Virus record (IMG/VR): IMGVR_UViG_3300044213_000164
Location: 1 to 32,629 of that record
Source of the DNA: a virus
DNA length: 32,629 nt
Strand: one strand, 5' to 3'
Both the position numbers and the translations under genes were made by a program. Shown piece by piece: positions 25,560-32,629 of the stretch; within the stretch, counting starts at the first letter, position 1; every line of letters starts with the position of its first letter. Below the pieces are notes generated by a model. That model saw only the letters and a list, made by a program, of their open reading frames with translations, was not told the origin of the DNA and searched no databases.

Positions 25560-27851
25560 TTATCCCCAGACCGGAACAACTTCGTAGCCTTCGCCACTCA
25601 CACCGTATCCGTTGTTTCTCAACCATTCAGAAGCAATTCTGTTGGCGTCGCCTTGGTTGTTGCCTATGCCAGCGAACTGGTGGACTTCTCTGCCATCGGG
25701 TAATACAATCTTCCAGCCTCTTAGTTCGCGTTGTGCGTTTGGCTGTTGCGGTCTTCCTTGATCGGGGACTACTTCGATTTCGCTCATATCAGCATCCTCG
25801 GTGCCACGTTCTCTCAACCATTGCACAGCTAAATTACCAGCTGCTTGTACGTTGTAAACCCCGCCGAAACGATGTAGAATTTGTCCTGTATTAGAATCTT
25901 TTATTAACCAATTGCCTGTGATTCGGTCGCTGGTGTTTTGATCACCTGTCGGTGCTTGTGGGGACAAGTCGGTCGGTACCTGCTGACCGGCAACACGACG
26001 AAGACCAAGTTGACTTCTGGCAATTCCGGCACTAGCCGCCATTGAATCTCTATACCTGTTGCCAATTTCTAAGGCCATTTGATCATCGGCGGCCCAGAAT
26101 GTTCTATATGCTGTATCGGTTTGCCTATTGTATAATTCGTATTGTATACTGCCTGGTCGGCCGCCTGGACGTGGTTCGCCTGCTGTGGCCGTAACAGGTG
26201 CAGTACTATATGGACGAATAGGTCTAGCAGTGGCCGCAGGCATATGTTTTGGACTATCTAAACCAAATTCGGTAGCTGCTTTAGCCAATGCTTCTTCTTT
26301 AGTTTTAGCAACAACTTCGACGCCAGGACCATTACTGGCGCCTTCACCATCACGCCATACTTCCCACCAATAATCTGCTTGGCCACCGGTCTTACCTGCT
26401 TTGATGTTACGCTCTAACTGTGCTTGTTTAATAAAACTTTTTAGTGCGACTCGGGGCATTTTACCTGCCACATAGTCGGCAAAAAATCCGATAGTATCTT
26501 TACTACCATCGGTTTTAGCACCTAGTAGTTTGTATAATTTTTTTAAATATTCTTCACGATATTTTACTGGATCGACTGCCGCATCGAGTGCAACCACAAA
26601 TCTTAATAATGTATTTTTAATCTTAACAGGATCATGTTGCAAATCTGCTAACCAATTGCCACCCGGACTTCTAAATTCTATGTAACCGTCTTTAACGTTA
26701 ATACTGGTATACTTGCTAGTAACGCCAGAATGAATAATTTTAGTAGCAGCATCAGCCAAATGAGTTTTCATTTGTTTTAACAATGCCACTACGTTTTCGG
26801 GATTGTCTGTTACTTGTCGACGAAGTTTTTCCATGGCGCTAGCTGTGTATGTATTACCGAGACGACCAAATTGTTTCAATACATATTCGTCGCCTAACAA
26901 TAATGCTAATTTGACATAATCTAATTTTTCTAAATTCCCGGACCAAGATGGTACACTGACATTCATATGTAACCCTGTCGACGTATTTGTGTAACACCCA
27001 CGTCTTTTTGCCCACGTGCGTATGAGACCTAAATCATCAAACATTTCACTGACTGACATCGGGGGACTAATAAATTCGATACCGGCCTCGTCATCGTCGT
27101 CGGTATTGATACTTCCATCGGGTTCAACACTATATGCATCTTCGCTGCGTTCAGCGCCGTGATAGTTAGTGCTCCAATGTACAGGTTTTCCAATGGCATT
27201 TTCAAATTCGTCTGCTATTCCTTCTATATCGGCATCGCCGCCGCCCGAAGACCAAATTGGCCAGGTAATACTAAAAGAGTTTGCAATATCACTCATATGG
27301 GGATAGTTGCGACGTAACCAATCGTATTCATCTAATCGATTTCGCTCGTCTTCAAGAAATTCTTCTCTTGCTTCCTCATATGTATTGTTGGTTGACTCTA
27401 TACACTGATCAGTATATGCACCCCAATCATCCTTAGTGATTTCGTGATCGTCATCTAAATTTAGTTCGCTGCGTACCTCATCGTCGCTGACATTATTAAC
27501 AGCCCATTCGTATACTTGGTCAACTACGTTATTATTCCACTTGTCCTCTAATTCTTCATTGGCCCACGAATAAAATTCTTCTTGCATATTTGCTATTAGA
27601 TTACGAACTTCACGGGTACTATTCATGTCCTGATCGAAGAATTCTTCAATTACTCCCCAACTTGTAGCAGGTTCGTCATAATCATAATCGGGTTCTGGCT
27701 CCGTATCAGTAGTAATACCAGGCACCACCATTTCAAATTCCATACCTGCACGTGCATCAATTTGATTAGCCAACTTTTGCAAGTTGCCGGGACTCATATT
27801 GACTTCAAATAATTCTGATTCTTCTATTGTTTTTATATCGTTAAATCGCAT
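25560..27851 (-). CDS. Amidoligase-type protein with C-terminal repeat modules
   Basis: 763 residues. The N-terminus MRFNDIKTIEESELFEVNM resembles a capsid-targeting leader. RAGMEFEMVVPG (residues 35-46), AGIEFISPPMSVSEMFDD, TGLHMNVSVPSW and IEFRSPGGNW match the amidoligase (COOH-NH2 ligase) family seen in large phages. The C-terminal 250 residues hold imperfect repeats of a small module with WEVW, YELY, WLIK or WKIV strands followed by helices ending in WLRERG or WLRNNG. Substrate unknown. A late-like octamer lies upstream and the HD gene follows after 1 nt. Confidence 0.75.
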   Translation of the reverse strand: MRFNDIKTIEESELFEVNMSPGNLQKLANQIDARAGMEFEMVVPGITTDTEPEPDYDYDEPATSWGVIEEFFDQDMNSTREVRNLIANMQEEFYSWANEELEDKWNNNVVDQVYEWAVNNVSDDEVRSELNLDDDHEITKDDWGAYTDQCIESTNNTYEEAREEFLEDERNRLDEYDWLRRNYPHMSDIANSFSITWPIWSSGGGDADIEGIADEFENAIGKPVHWSTNYHGAERSEDAYSVEPDGSINTDDDDEAGIEFISPPMSVSEMFDDLGLIRTWAKRRGCYTNTSTGLHMNVSVPSWSGNLEKLDYVKLALLLGDEYVLKQFGRLGNTYTASAMEKLRRQVTDNPENVVALLKQMKTHLADAATKIIHSGVTSKYTSINVKDGYIEFRSPGGNWLADLQHDPVKIKNTLLRFVVALDAAVDPVKYREEYLKKLYKLLGAKTDGSKDTIGFFADYVAGKMPRVALKSFIKQAQLERNIKAGKTGGQADYWWEVWRDGEGASNGPGVEVVAKTKEEALAKAATEFGLDSPKHMPAATARPIRPYSTAPVTATAGEPRPGGRPGSIQYELYNRQTDTAYRTFWAADDQMALEIGNRYRDSMAASAGIARSQLGLRRVAGQQVPTDLSPQAPTGDQNTSDRITGNWLIKDSNTGQILHRFGGVYNVQAAGNLAVQWLRERGTEDADMSEIEVVPDQGRPQQPNAQRELRGWKIVLPDGREVHQFAGIGNNQGDANRIASEWLRNNGYGVSGEGYEVVPVWG

Positions 27852-27870
27852 AAAGTATACTCAATTAATG

Positions 27871-27878
27871 TATTTATT
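27871..27878 (-). promoter_or_regulatory. Late-promoter-like octamer
   Basis: AATAAATA on the minus strand (TAATAAATACATTAATTG), 20 nt before the amidoligase ATG. Confidence 0.45.
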
Positions 27879-27883
27879 ATGAT

Positions 27884-27923
27884 TAAAAAAGAAAAAGGTT
27901 AACTAACCTTAGTTAATTAACCT
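27884..27923 (-). terminator. Rho-independent terminator of the nuclease transcript
   Basis: Arms AGGTTAA (27917-27923 complement) and TTAACCT (27896-27902) with a second inner stem TTAACTAA/TTAGTTAA, followed on the minus strand by TTTTTCTTTTTT. The nuclease gene's shifted-frame TAA (27918-27920) lies in the first arm. Confidence 0.8.
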
Positions 27924-28004
27924 GGTGCATATGGGTTTACAGGAAGATCCCATTCCCCTTCTTGTTCAGGATAAACGGGGTAAGGATCTTCTCGAGGACC
28001 AGAA

Positions 28005-28829
28005 TCAGTCTGCGCTGGCGTTAGCGCCGCAAAGTTGTCGTTTAGCATTAGTTAATGCTCCAAAATCCACAGGCCATTCGCGACCTGGTTGTAATTCTTG
28101 TGCGTTTGCCGGGAATTTATATTGTACTCCTGCTTGTTGCTCTAACTGTGCAATAGTGATACGGAATTTAGTTAAATCATTGCCCAAGTTAGGATACGGA
28201 GCAACGTGTGGGAACCACCAAGCGGCAACTTGACCGGAATTTTCATCGATTACAATCTTATAAAAAGCGTGGGGCACAATGACGCCAGCACCAATTGTTT
28301 TGTCCCCTTGGCTGTATACTGCACCGCTGACAATGGTAAAGTTATGACCTACCTGTACTGCCCACCCTCTTACACTAGTTTCCAATAACTTCCAAATACC
28401 GCGGTTCAATGAACCTGCTTGCGGAGCCATATTGGTCATTAAGAAACTTTCGAATTCTACTTGTTGATCCCAGGATTGATCACCATCAGGGGCCATATGA
28501 CCTTTATCATATCCTGTACCGGCATAATCTGCAGGTGTAGCTCCTCCCTTGACACTTTGATCTGTAGCAAATGCATTGGAACGAGCTACACATCCCAATG
28601 CATTTTTAGGAATTAAAGTCCACATAACATATTGTGGTACTTTTACTGCTGCATCATATCCCACAAGATACGCTCTACGACAAACAGGAGTTAACTGTCT
28701 TGAACTTTGAGGGAAACCATATGGTGCGTGGACCTGACACTTTTCCACAGGTAAAGGTGCGGTTTGATTCCAAGCAAAAGAATTTAAACTTGAGAATAAG
28801 AATATAATTGATAAAAATATTTGTTTCAT
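28005..28829 (-). CDS. Exported DNA/RNA non-specific endonuclease (NucA/Serratia-nuclease family)
   Basis: 274 residues with the signal peptide MKQIFLSIIFLFSSLNSFAW. The active site reads YDKGHMAP (D108KGH111, family DRGH) and the metal-binding N is in LN142RGIWK. Family members degrade DNA and RNA outside the cytoplasm. The last part is probably shifted: after NA the frame with one A skipped (near 28050) reads NDNFAALTPAQTDSGPRED and stays open with PYPVYPEQEGEWDL until a TAA at 27918, inside the terminator stem. The annotated frame stops 80 nt earlier. Translation starts at ATG 28829 after AGAGG. Confidence 0.85.
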   Translation of the reverse strand: MKQIFLSIIFLFSSLNSFAWNQTAPLPVEKCQVHAPYGFPQSSRQLTPVCRRAYLVGYDAAVKVPQYVMWTLIPKNALGCVARSNAFATDQSVKGGATPADYAGTGYDKGHMAPDGDQSWDQQVEFESFLMTNMAPQAGSLNRGIWKLLETSVRGWAVQVGHNFTIVSGAVYSQGDKTIGAGVIVPHAFYKIVIDENSGQVAAWWFPHVAPYPNLGNDLTKFRITIAQLEQQAGVQYKFPANAQELQPGREWPVDFGALTNAKRQLCGANASAD

Positions 28830-28847
28830 CGAAAACCTCTAAAAAAG

Positions 28848-28855
28848 TATTTAGC
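28848..28855 (-). promoter_or_regulatory. Late-promoter-like octamer
   Basis: GCTAAATA on the minus strand, 19 nt before the nuclease ATG, overlapping the stop of the gene upstream. Confidence 0.4.
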
Positions 28856-29735
28856 TGATAGAAACTGACATTAAAAATTGATGCCCGTTGATTAAATCGA
28901 GTATCTGTGATTCTGACAGACTAGACTTGATTTTTGCAATTGGAAACTTCCCCGGTGTCAAAAACGGGTGATCCAGGGTAAATCCTTTATTTTTAAAAAA
29001 GTCTTCTTTACTATAATAAAATTCTTTAACCTTATTTCTCAGATTCTGAACTTCATTTATATTACTACTATAAAATGCAATATTAAAATCTGCACTACAA
29101 AACCTAAACGGTTTAAATGCTTGATCCGTAATATATGTGTCATTATCTCTGGCCAAATCTTCTAAGGTTTTGCCTATTTCTGCATAATTGACATATGCAG
29201 TTCCAAATTCAGTTATATCTGTAAAATATTGATAATGTTCTATTTCAAATTTTACTGTTTTAGGCAAACCATAATATGTTATAACCTGTCTAGGTTTGGC
29301 TCCTCGTGCAACACTTTCGCATCTATGTACCGCAACATTTAACTCTGCCAAGCTGAATTTTACATTATCTGGTGCCGTCGAAAATAAGCTGGTTTGTTGC
29401 TGATCCAAATGTCCGTGATATGTTTCAAAACACCAATGTAAATAGTTCAAGGTATCTTGATCATCAACGGTAGTGAGTTTTCGATCAATAATCGATTTAA
29501 AATTATTAATGGTATCAACGTGATAATTGATGGTTTCAACTGCATGGCGTTGTTGTTCCACAAGCGGGCCAAATCCATAAAATCTTCTTGGATCGTCGAT
29601 GGGATACGTTTGCGCCTCTAAAAACCGTTCGATCCATAGAGACACTCCAGGATTTTTTAACAGTTCAAAATCTAGTATAACGGTATCTATTAGATTATCG
29701 GGGTCAGCATACTTGATGCTTAATGTTGAATACAT
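28851..29735 (-). CDS. Hypothetical phage protein
   Basis: 294 residues beginning MYSTLSIKYADPDNLIDTVI, with WIERFLEAQTYPIDDPRRFY, a helical mid-region and FRFCSADFNIAFYSSNINEV near the C-terminus. No signal peptide, no recognised motif. The order with SprT (upstream, 2 nt apart) suggests co-expression, but I cannot name a family. Confidence 0.65.
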   Translation of the reverse strand: MYSTLSIKYADPDNLIDTVILDFELLKNPGVSLWIERFLEAQTYPIDDPRRFYGFGPLVEQQRHAVETINYHVDTINNFKSIIDRKLTTVDDQDTLNYLHWCFETYHGHLDQQQTSLFSTAPDNVKFSLAELNVAVHRCESVARGAKPRQVITYYGLPKTVKFEIEHYQYFTDITEFGTAYVNYAEIGKTLEDLARDNDTYITDQAFKPFRFCSADFNIAFYSSNINEVQNLRNKVKEFYYSKEDFFKNKGFTLDHPFLTPGKFPIAKIKSSLSESQILDLINGHQFLMSVSIS

Positions 29736-29737
29736 TA

Positions 29738-30235
29738 TTAGGCTTTAGTGAAGTCTTGGTATTTAAACCACTTACGTTGACTCCAATGAACTTTTAGGTT
29801 CATATCATATTCTGCAAATTTATCTCGCCAAGCATAAAAACTAGGTCCGTGTGCGCCCGACAGGTCGTACATAGGGCGGCCCTGCTGTATTAAGTGATCC
29901 CAACGGTAAATATCCCACTGATATTGATGAACCATTTCATGTGCCAACGTTTGTAAAAACCACTGAACACAAAACCACTTGTCCATTAACCTAATATAAC
30001 AGTAAGATCCCGATGGTTGTTGTTCCTGTTCCCAAGAACATATACCCCAGGCTTTTTTAATAATACCTAATTTAATTTCTGGACGTTTTAACTGATTTTC
30101 AAATATATATTTGTTTATGATATTATATGCGTATATTACGTCAGACTGAGTCGGGCGAAACTGTTTTCGACGCTGATAAGTTATGCCCGGTAGTGGGGTA
30201 GACATTATAACTCGAATCGGATTGGGCCTCGCCAT
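29738..30235 (-). CDS. SprT-like zinc metalloprotease
   Basis: 165 residues. The zinc site is TLAH99EMVH103QYQ (HExxH), with a third ligand candidate at H129 in SGAHGPSFYAW. SprT/Spartan proteins process DNA-protein crosslinks. The N-terminal PTQSDVIYAYNIINKYIFEN and KAWGICSWEQ match the family's helical start and beta strand. Its AGGGAG ribosome site is the right arm of a hairpin whose loop holds a late octamer, so expression may be late-specific. Confidence 0.85.
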   Translation of the reverse strand: MARPNPIRVIMSTPLPGITYQRRKQFRPTQSDVIYAYNIINKYIFENQLKRPEIKLGIIKKAWGICSWEQEQQPSGSYCYIRLMDKWFCVQWFLQTLAHEMVHQYQWDIYRWDHLIQQGRPMYDLSGAHGPSFYAWRDKFAEYDMNLKVHWSQRKWFKYQDFTKA

Positions 30236-30240
30236 AAAAA

Positions 30241-30272
30241 ACTCCCTAAAAGTATTTAACTAGTAGGGAGCG
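30241..30272 (-). promoter_or_regulatory. Terminator/late-promoter/ribosome-site hairpin before the SprT gene
   Basis: On the minus strand CTCCCTA and TAGGGAG form a 7-bp stem (outer pair extended by G-T), the loop holds GTTAAATA (30253-30260), and TTTTTT follows. Upstream transcripts would terminate or mask the AGGGAG ribosome site; a late transcript starting in or after the loop would lack the left arm. Confidence 0.6.
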
Positions 30273-30291
30273 TTTTAATATATATTGTTTA

Positions 30292-31026
30292 TTATCGAAT
30301 TGTAGTACTCAGCTGAATTACTTGGGATTTTTCTGCTTTTGCCCGTTCTGTAGCTGTTTTAATTGCTTCAGTTTTTGCAGTTTCTGCATCCGGGGATCGG
30401 GAATAATCTGCTAAAACGGTTTCTTTAATTTCGCTACCAGAGACTGGTGTTGCAGGGTTTTTCATTTCCTGGAATACTTCTTTGCTACGTTCTAACGATT
30501 TGATCTGTAGCTCGTGTTGTCGATTTTCTCGTTTAAGTTCGTTGGCTGATCCGATCGGCAAAGCCATCAGCACGTATGCTCGAAATCTATTACCAGTAGG
30601 AATGATCTTTTGATCTACTGGTTCCGCCCCAGTAACGTCAACACCTTTGCAATTTGCCTGAATTGCATTTTCGCTATTTGATGTAGTCACATCGTCGGAG
30701 TCTGATTGAAATGTACGACTGCGTCGATCTACACTACCGCCGGCAGTCATACAAATTTTACCCAATGCGTGTAGCTTTGCTTTATTGACGGCCATCTCAT
30801 AATCATTGCTCAGAGCCGTACCATTAGCATATACTGCATTGGTGCTAGTAGGCAACTTTTTCATCCAGTCTGGCGATTCATCTACTGTGCGTTTAACTTC
30901 TTCGGCCGAAATACCGGCTTGCTGTTTAGCTCTTTGACCGTATGTGTCTTCGCTGAATTGTTTATTAGATGCACATCCAAACAGTGATGCGATTACCAAA
31001 GAAACTGTCAGTAACTTCGTTTTCAT
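30292..31026 (-). CDS. LPP20-like lipoprotein
   Basis: 244 residues with the lipobox LFGC (MKTKLLTVSLVIASLFGCAS). SPDWMKKLPTSTNAVYANGTAL and SNDYEMAVNKAKLHALGKIC match the LPP20 family of outer-membrane lipoproteins, and the long helical tail (RQHELQIKSLERSKEVFQEM) fits a periplasmic coiled section. GGAGT lies upstream of the ATG. It would sit in the host envelope. Why a phage encodes it is unknown. A hairpin terminator follows. Confidence 0.75.
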   Translation of the reverse strand: MKTKLLTVSLVIASLFGCASNKQFSEDTYGQRAKQQAGISAEEVKRTVDESPDWMKKLPTSTNAVYANGTALSNDYEMAVNKAKLHALGKICMTAGGSVDRRSRTFQSDSDDVTTSNSENAIQANCKGVDVTGAEPVDQKIIPTGNRFRAYVLMALPIGSANELKRENRQHELQIKSLERSKEVFQEMKNPATPVSGSEIKETVLADYSRSPDAETAKTEAIKTATERAKAEKSQVIQLSTTIR

Positions 31027-31073
31027 TTCAATAACTCCAAGAGTTGGTTAATAACTGTAGTATATAACTGAAT

Positions 31074-31448
31074 TTAAAATTTGTCAATTATACGCCACAC
31101 ATTTGGTTGAATTTCACAGGCAATGCCTTGATATTGTACCAAATCTTTTTGTGCGGTATCTGCTTGTGCAAACCACCTACACTTTGTTTGCTTATAAACG
31201 AAATCACTTTTAATTACAGGATGAATTAAAAGCTGATTTCCACGAACAATGTTTCCGATTTGAAGTTTGGAAACATTTACTTCGGGTTCTTCTACACATT
31301 TTTCTTTTTGTCGAACAGTAGTAGAATTGCCGTCGTTGACAACGATTTCTTGCTCATATAAACACTCACTTCGCGGCTTAAGGCTTTGCGAATGACTATT
31401 TAACCAGCAACACAAAAGCATCAAGGGCAGTAGGTTCTTAGTTGCCAT
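31074..31448 (-). CDS. Small exported protein
   Basis: 124 residues with the N-terminus MATKNLLPLMLLCCWLNSHS, a probable signal peptide. The mature part has several cysteines (SECLYEQEI, EKCVEEP, KCRWFAQA, IACEIQP), which may form disulphides in the periplasm. No family recognised. AAGGTCAAAGAT precedes the ATG. It overlaps the gene upstream by 28 bp, so translation is probably coupled. Confidence 0.6.
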   Translation of the reverse strand: MATKNLLPLMLLCCWLNSHSQSLKPRSECLYEQEIVVNDGNSTTVRQKEKCVEEPEVNVSKLQIGNIVRGNQLLIHPVIKSDFVYKQTKCRWFAQADTAQKDLVQYQGIACEIQPNVWRIIDKF

Positions 31449-31759
31449 ATCTTTGACCTTGCGGCACTGTTAATTCTTCGTTGCTGTGCTGTCAATGTTT
31501 CAGGATTAACCGGAATCGAGCTTACTTGTTGTTCCAAGTAGTTTTCGATCAATTGTTTTTGTTGACAGCTTAATCCGATATTTTGTATCTGTTGATACCG
31601 TTGTTCCAATAATGCAGGATTATTTGGGTCGGCGGTTCTGTATGACTGAACGTATACCTGGGCAGCTGGTTGCGGATCGGGTGCCTGACACGGCGCTAGC
31701 GGCCAGCAAGTACCCAACACCCAAGATGCAACCACGCCTGGTATTACCGTTGTGGTCAC
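31421..31759 (-). CDS. Small exported or lipid-anchored protein
   Basis: 112 residues starting at a GTG that overlaps the TGA of the 51-residue gene. The N-terminus MTTTVIPGVVASWVLGTCWP is hydrophobic with a Cys at position 18, then LAPCQAPDPQPAAQVYVQSY. Later VNPETLTAQQRRINSAARSK. Two cysteines and a proline-rich start suggest export, and the C-terminal part is helical. No family recognised. Confidence 0.55.
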   Translation of the reverse strand: MTTTVIPGVVASWVLGTCWPLAPCQAPDPQPAAQVYVQSYRTADPNNPALLEQRYQQIQNIGLSCQQKQLIENYLEQQVSSIPVNPETLTAQQRRINSAARSKIWQLRTYCP

Positions 31760-31911
31760 GACTTATAACCGACCATTACCTGTTTAAGAGCCTGCCCAGC
31801 AGTTTTTGGGTCTACACTTGCGTGTCGCACCACATAACGAATAGCATCTTGCGTATTCATTTGCAATTGAAAGACTGCTTGATTAGCAAAGTCAAGGGCG
31901 GTTTGATTCAT
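31756..31911 (-). CDS. Small hypothetical protein (51 aa)
   Basis: Reads MNQTALDFANQAVFQLQMNT and continues QDAIRYVVRHASVDPKTAGQ, ending ALKQVMVGYKS. The ATG at 31911 is used because AAGGAGA lies 7 nt upstream; an earlier ATG nine codons upstream has none. Helical and soluble. It is translationally coupled to the 31421-31759 gene (GTGA overlap). Function unknown. Confidence 0.6.
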   Translation of the reverse strand: MNQTALDFANQAVFQLQMNTQDAIRYVVRHASVDPKTAGQALKQVMVGYKS

Positions 31912-31950
31912 AAGTTTCTCCTTAGTTAATTGAATCATGGTTAAAAAATG

Positions 31951-32391
31951 TTACCAGCTGGAATTGTAAAACACTCTCAAGCCGCAGAATAGCTCTGCTT
32001 TGGCTTGCTTAACAAATGCAAGATCGTCTTCGCGGTAGTGATCATCACTGGCATCACCAAAGAAAAATCCTTTAGTGCCTAGTTGGGCCATTGCTCCTGT
32101 TTTAATGTCTTTTTCAAGGTTGTCGAGATCTTCCCAGGTTAATTCAACTTCGACACCGTTAAATCCTCCGGCAACTTTACTTTCGATAACCTGATCACTG
32201 GCATTGGCTGGAATGTTTAATTTCTTAAGCCAAAGGTTCTGCATCCACCCTTGCAAATTAGGATGTTTGCGCCAATATGCAATTTCACGTGGTGCCTTGG
32301 CCTCGTCATTATTATTAGTATACCGTTCTTCGTAGTAATCTTCTTGAGCTTGAGCTTTTGCGGCAACATAAGCGTACTGATCTAGTCCCAT
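31951..32391 (-). CDS. Hypothetical phage protein of the MGLDQYAY type
   Basis: 146 residues beginning MGLDQYAYVAAKAQAQEDYY, with REIAYWRKHPNLQGWMQNLW and a tail LAFVKQAKAELFCGLRVFYN. I recall proteins with MGLDxYAY and AYWRKHPNLxGWM in large phages and bacteria, all of unknown function. The ATG overlaps the preceding TAA by 1 nt. No signal peptide. Confidence 0.65.
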   Translation of the reverse strand: MGLDQYAYVAAKAQAQEDYYEERYTNNNDEAKAPREIAYWRKHPNLQGWMQNLWLKKLNIPANASDQVIESKVAGGFNGVEVELTWEDLDNLEKDIKTGAMAQLGTKGFFFGDASDDHYREDDLAFVKQAKAELFCGLRVFYNSSW

Positions 32392-32629
32392 TATTTTACT
32401 CCATTAATAACAAACATTGCTTCTTTAAATTTCTTCATATTATCGACTTGGCTATCAATTGCCTCACACACTTGCAGTTCAACCGCGGTGTGCATCAATT
32501 GAATGCCGTACTCTACATCATCCTTGCCCACGGCGGACATCCAATCAACGATATCCGATTTAGTTGACAAATTCAACATGATCAATAGATCGGTTGCTTG
32601 TGTTGCGGTAAACCCCAATTTAGTCAAAT
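32391..32629 (-). CDS. Hypothetical protein, N-terminus beyond the window
   Basis: At least 78 residues of helical sequence (LTKLGFTATQATDLLIMLNL, STKSDIVDWMSAVGKDDVEY, and a KEAMFVINGVK end). The frame reads through the window edge; a TTG could start it but no ribosome site is visible, so it is probably incomplete. Function unknown. Confidence 0.55.
   Translation of the reverse strand, partial: LTKLGFTATQATDLLIMLNLSTKSDIVDWMSAVGKDDVEYGIQLMHTAVELQVCEAIDSQVDNMKKFKEAMFVINGVK

Overview
The window looks like part of a large, AT-rich, T4-like tailed phage genome infecting a Gram-negative bacterium, probably a proteobacterium. It is densely packed, with frequent ATGA, TGATG or 1-5 nt junctions. 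Almost every gene is on the minus strand; one clear gene (speD-like, 9078-9434) is on the plus strand. Phage hallmarks are a T4-type ATP-dependent DNA ligase, several homing-type endonucleases (GIY-YIG, HNH), a GH19 endolysin-like enzyme, an amidoligase-type protein, T4-like late promoter octamers (TATAAATA and close variants), many very small genes, a tRNA and a tmRNA. Signal peptides, a lipobox set and an outer-membrane-type beta-barrel protein point to a Gram-negative host.

Layout, in plus-strand coordinates and transcribed right to left. 1-2526: small accessory genes, including a WGR-like protein and two members of a KFAEL-type paralogue family, then DNA ligase. 2593-4248: unknown protein, SWIM zinc-finger protein and SGNH-like protein. 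4278-8993: a complete PrkA / YeaH (DUF444) / SpoVR cassette, normally a bacterial stress operon. 9014-9456: divergent late promoters and an AdoMet decarboxylase-like gene. 9478-12101: outer-membrane protein, a gene with an amber codon at position 3, small membrane proteins and lipoproteins, and a tRNA whose anticodon reads as CTA (amber). 12102-14331: AhpD-like and AhpC-like peroxide-defence proteins separated by a frameshifted GIY-YIG endonuclease, plus an HNH protein. 14436-15558: three exported proteins. 15640-15965: a circularly permuted (two-piece) tmRNA gene encoding the tag ANKVNANASNDEVFALAA, next to a GIY-YIG endonuclease. 16788-20349: many tiny genes, including an entericidin-like lipoprotein operon and two more KFAEL paralogues, driven by a set of near-consensus sigma70 promoters. 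20435-23225: DNA methyltransferase, HNH and DGQH/ParB-like module. 23317-25558: exported protein, lipase-like hydrolase, GH19 lysozyme-like protein and ppGpp-hydrolase-like HD protein. 25560-32629: amidoligase, exported nuclease, SprT-like metalloprotease, LPP20-like lipoprotein and small proteins.

Two promoter classes recur. One is host-type TTGACA-17-TATAAT, several copies of which carry a palindrome related to GTAATACTATAGTATTAC just upstream. The other is late-type TAAATA octamers. This suggests early expression of the small-gene blocks and late expression of the PrkA cassette, speD, amidoligase, nuclease and SprT genes.

Most notable are: the permuted tmRNA; the PrkA-YeaH-SpoVR cassette; a possible pairing of an amber-reading tRNA with an amber-interrupted gene; three adjacent enzymes (GH19, HD, amidoligase) whose N-termini resemble T4 capsid-targeting peptides; and a late promoter inside a hairpin that covers the SprT ribosome site. 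All functional calls come from reading motifs by eye; no database search was possible.
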